A DNA stretch of 18,388 bases from an uncultured bacterium (GTDB lineage Bacteria; Actinomycetota; Coriobacteriia; Coriobacteriales; Coriobacteriaceae), in contig CAJMSL010000029.1 in NCBI GenBank assembly GCA_905216045.1, forward strand, positions 1 through 18,388, in the 5' to 3' direction. The notes beneath the pieces are model-generated. The model was not told where the DNA came from and did no database searches. It was given only the letters and a program-made list of their open reading frames with translations. Positions within the stretch are counted from its first letter, which is position 1. The number at the start of each line of letters is the position of its first letter. Both the position numbers and the translations under genes were made by a program. Below are positions 14,147 through 18,388 of this stretch, one piece after another.

Positions 14147-16177
14147 CTACAGCTCGTTGGCCGCGTGATACGCAGTGCGAATGGCGCTTGCAATGTCGGC
14201 GGTGCGCTCGCCCGAGCAGTCGCCCACGCAGGTCACGGGCACCGTCACGCCATCAAGGTCAAACGCGTTGGCCTTGGAACCCACGGCCATCACCACGTAA
14301 TCGCAGGCAATCTTCACTGGCTCCTCGGCGCCATCCTCGGTGGTGCGAATGGCCTCCACGCCCTCGTCGGTAATGGCGGTCAGGCGGGTCTTCACGTGCT
14401 GCTCCACGTTGTGCACTGCAAAGTCGCCCATAATCAGCGGCAGAATGGTCTCGGACTCGCCCGCGGCAATCTTGTCGAGCATCTCGACGATCGCCACCTC
14501 GCAGCCGTGCTGCAGCAGGTACTCGGCAGTCTCGGTGCCCACCAGGCCGCCGCCAATGACAGCGACGCGGCCCGTAAGCTCCACCTTGCCGGCCAGCACG
14601 TCCCAGCTCGAGACGACCTTCTCCGAGTCGGCACCCGGAACGGGGATGACCACGTCGTGCGCGCCCACGGCCACAATCGCGGCGTCGGCGGCGTTGAGGT
14701 CCTCAGCGGTAGCGACGTGGTTGAGCTCAACCTTCACACCCAGGCCAGGCAGAATTTTCTCGTAGTACTCGACCGAGCGCATGATCTCGTTCTTGCGAGG
14801 AGGCGCGGCTGCCAGCACAATCTGGCCGCCCAGATGATCGCTCGCCTCGTAGACGGTCACATCGTAGCCGCGCTTGGCCGCCACGCGCGCGGCCTCCAGG
14901 CCGGCAATACCGCCGCCCACCACGGCGATTTTCTTGTCGCCCTCACCCGGCTTGATGGCGATGGTCGCCTCGTCGCCGTTCTCGGCATTAAGCACGCACG
15001 AGATGTACTTGCGGTTTTGAATCGCATCGACGCAGCCCTTGTTGCAGTTGAGGCACTCGCGAATGGGTTCGCCCGTGGCGGCTTTCAACGCAATGTCGGG
15101 ATCGCACATGAGCGAGCGGCCATAGGCGATGATGTCGGCCGCGCCGTCTTCCAGAATCTTCTCGCCGGCCTCGACCGAGACAACACGGCCCACGGTTGCC
15201 ACCGGCACGGAGACCAGGGCCTTGACGCGCTCGGCCACGGGTAACGTCCAGTTGTAGGGCATGGCACCCATGGGCGGAATGGTGTCGCCCATGTTGCCGG
15301 TGTGGTTTGCCTGCGCGACCTGGATCATATCGATGCCCGCGTCCTCGAGCAGCTTGGCAAACTCGCAGGCCTCGTCGGACTGCAGGCCGCCCTTGCCGCG
15401 CGGCGTGCCGTCGGGGTTCTCCATGATCACGGGGAGCTTGTACTCCACCATCAGCTGCGGCGCGGCTTCCTTGATGGCAGCGACGACCTCGAGCGCATAG
15501 CGAACGCGGTTCTCGAACGAGCCACCATACTCGTCGGTGCGCTTGTTGAGGATAGCCGAGCACAGCGAACCCACCAGACGGTCGCCGTGGACCTCGATGG
15601 CATCGATCCCGGCCTGCTGCGCGCGAGCGGCCGAGGCGGCGATGGCCTCCTTGATCTGGGTGAGCTGCTCCACACTCGCCTCGTTCACAAAGTGCTGCAT
15701 GTCGTGGTGCAGCTTGGCGTAGGCCTGGTTGCGGATCTCGTTGGACTCGGCCATCTTGGCGGCAAAGGTCTCCTCGTCGCCGGCGGCCTTGGCCTCCTGC
15801 GCGGCCTTGGCGGCGGCCATGGATCCCATGACCATGCGGCCGACGCCGGGCACGTCGTACTCGGGATGGAACAGCTGCAGCGCGACCTTGGCGCCGTGCT
15901 TGTGGACGGCATCGGCCAGCGCCTTAAACGTGGGGATCTGGGCGTCGGTTGCCAGCTTGGGCGTGGGGCTTGCGGTCATGACGGGAGCGACGTCGCCGAT
16001 GACGATGTAGCTCACGCCGCCACGGGCCAAGCGCTCGTAAAAAGCCAGGCTGCGCTTGCCAATGGAGCCGTCGCGCTCCTCGTAGCCGGTGGTCAGCGGC
16101 GGAAACATAATGCGGTTCTTGAGCTCAAGGGGGCCAACCGTAATGGGCTGGAGCAGCTTGGATGCAGGTGTGGTCAT
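14147..16177 (-). CDS. Old Yellow Enzyme-type NAD(P)H:flavin oxidoreductase, 2,4-dienoyl-CoA reductase family
   Basis: About 676 residues; family members reduce activated C=C bonds with FMN, a [4Fe-4S] cluster and FAD. Counting from an upstream in-frame ATG: TIM-barrel FMN domain at about 8-370 (KNRIMFPPL at the start, NKRTDEYGGSFENR at 213-226); cluster motif C-x2-C-x3-C-x11-C at Cys377/380/384/396; FAD/NAD(P) domain from about 417, with G-G-G-I-A-G and a second nucleotide fold G-G-G-L-V-G. This is the layout of FadH, 2-enoate reductases and BaiCD/BaiH. Odd points: an Ala/Glu/Lys-rich insertion at about 117-168, and HGDR where many relatives have H-x-x-H before the FMN loop. The substrate cannot be told. 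Two ATGs compete: the one at 16175-16177 has GAGAGG at a spacing of 7, whereas 16181-16183 touches the ribosome site, so the downstream one is chosen. The gene stands alone. Confidence 0.88.
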   Translation of the reverse strand: MTTPASKLLQPITVGPLELKNRIMFPPLTTGYEERDGSIGKRSLAFYERLARGGVSYIVIGDVAPVMTASPTPKLATDAQIPTFKALADAVHKHGAKVALQLFHPEYDVPGVGRMVMGSMAAAKAAQEAKAAGDEETFAAKMAESNEIRNQAYAKLHHDMQHFVNEASVEQLTQIKEAIAASAARAQQAGIDAIEVHGDRLVGSLCSAILNKRTDEYGGSFENRVRYALEVVAAIKEAAPQLMVEYKLPVIMENPDGTPRGKGGLQSDEACEFAKLLEDAGIDMIQVAQANHTGNMGDTIPPMGAMPYNWTLPVAERVKALVSVPVATVGRVVSVEAGEKILEDGAADIIAYGRSLMCDPDIALKAATGEPIRECLNCNKGCVDAIQNRKYISCVLNAENGDEATIAIKPGEGDKKIAVVGGGIAGLEAARVAAKRGYDVTVYEASDHLGGQIVLAAAPPRKNEIMRSVEYYEKILPGLGVKVELNHVATAEDLNAADAAIVAVGAHDVVIPVPGADSEKVVSSWDVLAGKVELTGRVAVIGGGLVGTETAEYLLQHGCEVAIVEMLDKIAAGESETILPLIMGDFAVHNVEQHVKTRLTAITDEGVEAIRTTEDGAEEPVKIACDYVVMAVGSKANAFDLDGVTVPVTCVGDCSGERTADIASAIRTAYHAANEL

Positions 16178-16229
16178 GGACATTCCTCTCTTGTAGGCGC
16201 GGCGGCGATGATGCCGCGTAGTTATCTAG

Positions 16230-16259
16230 AGGATATGGCATGGGAATACAGCAGCGCAA
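16230..16259 (-). promoter_or_regulatory. Possible promoter of the flavin oxidoreductase gene
   Basis: On the minus strand TTGCGC (16254-16259) and TATCCT (16230-16235) are 18 bp apart, with the start codon about 53 bp downstream of the -10. The match is moderate. The alternating repeat array at 16319-16536 begins 60 bp upstream. Confidence 0.35.
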
Positions 16260-16318
16260 CGGAAATCGGCGGACAGCAGGTAGCGGCAGGTGGATGGGGC
16301 AGGGCGGCCCGTCGGTTT

Positions 16319-16536
16319 GTCTCAATCTGTAACAGTTACGCGGCAAAACTGGGTCTTACTGTTACAGATCGAGACAAACCAAACCCGCCTGCTAGAAAAT
16401 CTCAATCTATAACAACAACTCGGCAAAATCCGTCCCTCGTGTTACAGATTTAGACAAACACGACCCAACCCACCGGTATATCTCGATCTGTAACACCTAG
16501 CCGCCCAAATCGGGTCTAGATGTTACAGATCGAGAT
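16319..16536. repeat. Alternating-orientation 16 bp repeat array (three palindromic units)
   Basis: Six copies of GTCTCRATCTGTAACA alternate in orientation: + at 16319-16334, 16399-16414 and 16480-16495; - at 16360-16375, 16440-16455 and 16521-16536. Start-to-start distances are 41, 39, 41, 40 and 41 bp. Within each +/- pair the gap is exactly 25 bp and shares a core like CGGCAAAAYCGGGTCT; between pairs it is 23-24 bp. The third pair is a perfect 16/16 inverted repeat; the first pairs 18 of 19 when extended. It is not a CRISPR, because orientation alternates and gaps are related. It lies in non-coding DNA between the tRNA terminator and the oxidoreductase promoter region. It could be a multi-site operator or three tandem RNA stem-loops. 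Confidence 0.85.
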
Positions 16537-16584
16537 TTTGTTTGAGAGGCCGAGAATTGGACCGAAAACACGGTCCCGAAATAA

Positions 16585-16615
16585 CAAAAAAGCTCGCCGG
16601 CTAGGCCGACGAGCT
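16585..16615 (-). terminator. Terminator of the initiator tRNA gene
   Basis: On the minus strand an 11-position stem (AGCTCGTCGGC, loop CTA, GCCGGCGAGCT; one G-U pair) is followed by TTTTTTG. It ends transcription about 10 bp after the tRNA 3' end. Confidence 0.9.
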
Positions 16616-16624
16616 GCAAGTTCT

Positions 16625-16701
16625 TGGTCGCGGGGGCAGGATTTGAACCTACGACCTCCGGGTTATGAGCCCGGCGAGCTACCAGACTGCTCCACCCCGC
16701 A
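16625..16701 (-). tRNA. Initiator tRNA-fMet (anticodon CAT), CCA encoded
   Basis: 77 nt cloverleaf including encoded CCA (16625-16627). The anticodon stem-loop is CCGGG-CTCATAA-CCCGG, with the three consecutive G:C pairs at 29-31/39-41 that mark initiators; the D stem has A11:U24 (GAGC/GCTC). The T stem is GTAGG/CCTGC with one G-U. Position 1 is U and 72 is G, giving a wobble instead of the common C1xA72 mismatch, so the end is still not Watson-Crick paired. Confidence 0.95.
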
Positions 16702-16732
16702 ATGTCTGGGCGCCTCATGTGCGCGAGAAAGA

Positions 16733-16761
16733 ATATTACGCGGGAGTTCGGTAAACGGCAA
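16733..16761 (-). promoter_or_regulatory. Sigma-70-type promoter of the initiator tRNA
   Basis: On the minus strand TTGCCG (16756-16761), exactly 17 bp, then TAATAT (16733-16738). The expected start would give a leader of about 25 nt before the tRNA. Confidence 0.75.
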
Positions 16762-16897
16762 GGAAAATCTCGTAGAGCATAATTCCTTCATATTTAAACC
16801 CCTCAGCCCCTATCACCGTAAACGAATCGCAGCCGAGCGCCGTCGACGGCACGTATACAATGGTGCGCGTCCTTTTATGCCGACACTGGGAGTAGAC

Positions 16898-17671
16898 ATG
16901 CTGCTCGCTATCGATATGGGAAATACGCAGACGGCCATGGGCCTGTTTGACGGAGACGAGCTGGTGCAGTCGTGGCGCATGCCCACCGACCGCTCCTATA
17001 CCGCCGACGAGATCCACGTGCGCCTGATGGGCTTCTTTAAGATGTACGACCTCTCGCTCGGCGCGGTCGACGCGATCGCCTTTGCCGGCGTGGTGCCGCA
17101 GCTCTCGCGCGAATGGCACGCTGTGGCCGACCGCATTGCCGCAGACGCCATCGTCATCGGGCCGCAGACGGCCGCCGTGACCAAGCTGCGTGCGGCGCGA
17201 CCCCAGGCCGTGGGCGCCGACCGCGTAGCTAACGCCGTCGCAGCCGAAGCTTTCTACGGCGCGCCAGCGATCGTGGTGGACTTTGGTACCGCGACCAATA
17301 TCGACGTCATCGATGAGGACGGCTATTACATTGGCGGAGCGATCGCGCCGGGCATCCGCATCTCCATGGACGCGCTAGCTGCCCGCGCTGCCAAGCTCGC
17401 CAGCGTTCCGCTCGAGGCGCCCGAGCACGCCATCGGCCGTGACACCGAGGAATGCATCAAGGTCGGCGCCGTGATGGGCGCCGCCGCCATGGCCGAAGGC
17501 CTGGTCGCGCGCATGAAGCGCGAGCTGGGCCGCGACGATGCCACCGTTATCGCCACAGGCGGTCTCGCCGGCATCGTCGCCGATTCGACCGATGCCTTCG
17601 ACGTGGTCGACGGACAGCTCACCATCAAGGGTATCTGCGAAATCTACCGCCGCATGCAGGAGCTGGGATAG
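16898..17671 (+). CDS. coaX: Type III pantothenate kinase
   Basis: 257 residues. It phosphorylates pantothenate in the first step of coenzyme A synthesis, in the cytoplasm. Family motifs: A-I-D-M-G-N-T at the N terminus (phosphate loop, catalytic Asp), V-G-A-D-R-V-A-N, D-F-G-T-A-T-N-I-D (usually DFGTATT), G-G-A-I-A-P-G and a C-terminal T-G-G. The size is normal for CoaX. The start at 16898 has GGGAG (16888-16892) at a spacing of 5; another in-frame ATG at 16877 lies ahead of this site and is less likely. TATACAAT at 16854-16861 could be a -10, but no -35 matches. It is the only plus-strand gene and converges with the biotin-ligase-like gene downstream. Confidence 0.93.
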   Translation: MLLAIDMGNTQTAMGLFDGDELVQSWRMPTDRSYTADEIHVRLMGFFKMYDLSLGAVDAIAFAGVVPQLSREWHAVADRIAADAIVIGPQTAAVTKLRAARPQAVGADRVANAVAAEAFYGAPAIVVDFGTATNIDVIDEDGYYIGGAIAPGIRISMDALAARAAKLASVPLEAPEHAIGRDTEECIKVGAVMGAAAMAEGLVARMKRELGRDDATVIATGGLAGIVADSTDAFDVVDGQLTIKGICEIYRRMQELG

Positions 17672-17728
17672 GACAGGGGCTTAAGTCGAGCACGCCCGAT
17701 GCCACAGTCCCCGCAAATGCTCGCCAAG

Positions 17729-17771
17729 CCTATTCCTCAAAACTGAATAATTTTCAATTTTGAGGAATAGG
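17729..17771. repeat. AT-rich hairpin between coaX and the biotin-ligase-like gene
   Basis: A perfect 14 bp inverted repeat (17729-17742 with 17758-17771, CCTATTCCTCAAAA) continues, after one mismatch, by four more pairs to a TAATT loop. It stands out in an otherwise GC-rich gap. There is no T tract after it on either strand, so it is not a standard intrinsic terminator. Confidence 0.75.
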
Positions 17772-17802
17772 GCGCTGGCAACCCATTCCCCAGATAGGCG
17801 AA

Positions 17803-17830
17803 ACCCTCCCCGGCACAGGCCGAGGAGGGT
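17803..17830. terminator. Shared bidirectional terminator of coaX and the convergent gene
   Basis: 12-position stem ACCCTCCCCGGC with GCCGAGGAGGGT (one wobble), loop ACAG. T-rich sequence follows on the plus strand (CTTGTTGTC) and only weakly on the minus strand. It sits between two convergent genes. Confidence 0.7.
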
Positions 17831-17869
17831 CTTGTTGTCATCGTTGTCTTTGAGCGCTGGTGCCTCGCG

Positions 17870-18388
17870 CTACAGCCCGCGAATTCGTACGGCCTCGGGC
17901 GGAAACTCCTGCTCGCCGGCATCGGTCTTGATGGTCGCGCGGCCCCAGATGTCCAGGCCCGCAAACACGCCCACCGCGAGCGGCAGACCGTTGGGCGACA
18001 CCGCCGCGACCTGACGACCCAGCAGTGGCACCATGTCAAAGTACTCGCCCAGCTCCGGAGCCAGCGGGCCCGCGGCGCCCTGCGGCGTGTTGGCGGCAAC
18101 CGCCCAGGCGCCCACGCGGGTCAGCACGGCGGCGGCCAGTGCCTCGACCAGCGCTTCGTCAGCCACATCCACACCGAGCTCGCTCAGCGCCGAACGCTCG
18201 ATATCCACCGTTGCGGCACCGAACATACCCGCGGCACCGGCGCCGCCGTTGACGGCGACGCGCGCAAACGATGTCTCAAACGCAGGCGCACCGCACACGA
18301 TATCGCTCGGCCACCGGATACCCACCTTGCCGGAAAGGCCCAGGCCCGGCGTCGACACTGTGCCCACAAGCGCAGCCCTCATGCCCAA
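17870..18388 (-). CDS. Biotin-protein ligase-like protein (BirA family), 3' part
   Basis: At least 172 residues; the 5' end is outside the window. Family signs: G-I-R-W-P-S-D-I (usually K-W-P-N-D), then a core helix region, and a C-terminal small beta domain with L-A-V-G-V-F-A-G-L-D-I-W-G and E-A-V-R-I-R-G-L. This matches the end of biotin ligases that attach biotin to carboxylase carrier proteins. Odd: after RWPSD most ligases have a conserved basic K-x-x-G-I-L segment with the catalytic lysine; here the segment reads PAFETSFARVAV with no lysine. It may be a divergent ligase or an inactive paralogue. Biotin ligase and coaX genes are often neighbours in Gram-positive genomes; here they converge instead of forming an operon. 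Confidence 0.65.
   Translation of the reverse strand: MGMRAALVGTVSTPGLGLSGKVGIRWPSDIVCGAPAFETSFARVAVNGGAGAAGMFGAATVDIERSALSELGVDVADEALVEALAAAVLTRVGAWAVAANTPQGAAGPLAPELGEYFDMVPLLGRQVAAVSPNGLPLAVGVFAGLDIWGRATIKTDAGEQEFPPEAVRIRGL

Noticed and set aside
15302..16453. 383-codon plus-strand open frame opposite the flavin oxidoreductase
   Set aside because: Antisense shadow of a gene with unmistakable motifs; it also runs into the alternating repeat array.
16319..16536. CRISPR array
   Set aside because: Repeats alternate in orientation, are only 16 bp, and the gaps are related to one another; no cas genes are nearby.
16520..16897. N-terminal extension of coaX from an upstream start
   Set aside because: The extended frame would cross the tRNA gene and its terminator; CoaX motifs and a good ribosome site support the start at 16898.
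17729..17771. BirA-type operator (two arms separated by 15 bp)
   Set aside because: The 15 bp gap is itself partly self-complementary, so the site is a continuous hairpin; it also lies downstream of the gene and does not match the known BirA operator sequence.

Overview
The window looks like chromosome from a GC-rich anaerobic gut actinobacterium of the Coriobacteriia, most likely Collinsella or a close relative. This is inferred from the gene set (a large LPXTG adhesin built from pilin-type isopeptide domains, an energy-converting [NiFe] hydrogenase, coaX and a biotin ligase) and the base composition; no database was searched. Almost all genes are on the minus strand. Only coaX is on the plus strand.

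Layout. 1-374: tandem terminators for the adhesin gene and one copy of a ~210 bp nested-hairpin repeat. 375-6669: one very large surface adhesin gene (signal peptide, von Willebrand A domain, about ten FctA/Spy0128-like repeats, LPXTG anchor), split into two reading frames by a single extra base in a C4 run at 4761-4764. 6670-7377: adhesin upstream region with TGAGACA motifs and an 18 bp palindrome, then two more copies of the nested-hairpin repeat and a hairpin behind the hydrogenase operon. 7378-13022: a compact operon for an Ech-type (group 4) membrane-bound [NiFe] hydrogenase, in the order echA-echB fusion, echC, echD, echE, echF. The antiporter-like and NuoH-like membrane subunits are a single 960-residue protein. 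13303-13707: an orphan IS3/IS150 OrfA-like helix-turn-helix protein with its own terminator. 13708-14146: an AT-rich non-coding stretch. 14147-16177: an Old Yellow Enzyme-type flavin/iron-sulfur oxidoreductase of the 2,4-dienoyl-CoA reductase / 2-enoate reductase family. 16178-16624: non-coding, with a striking array of six copies of a 16 bp repeat in strictly alternating orientation at 39-41 bp spacing. 16625-16701: initiator tRNA-fMet with a good sigma-70 promoter and terminator. 16898-17671: coaX (type III pantothenate kinase). 17672-17869: an AT-rich hairpin and a shared bidirectional terminator. 17870-18388: 3' part of a biotin-protein-ligase-like gene running off the window.

How the genes work together. 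The Ech complex would oxidise reduced ferredoxin, make H2 and pump ions, as expected in a fermentative anaerobe. The flavin oxidoreductase is a separate redox unit. coaX and the biotin ligase serve cofactor metabolism (CoA and biotinylation) and converge on one terminator. The adhesin is a stand-alone surface protein with no pilus sortase or partner pilin in view.

The best candidates for something undescribed are (i) the nested-hairpin repeat family, whose outer arms differ between copies yet stay self-complementary around a conserved terminator-like core, and (ii) the alternating-orientation repeat array upstream of the flavin oxidoreductase.
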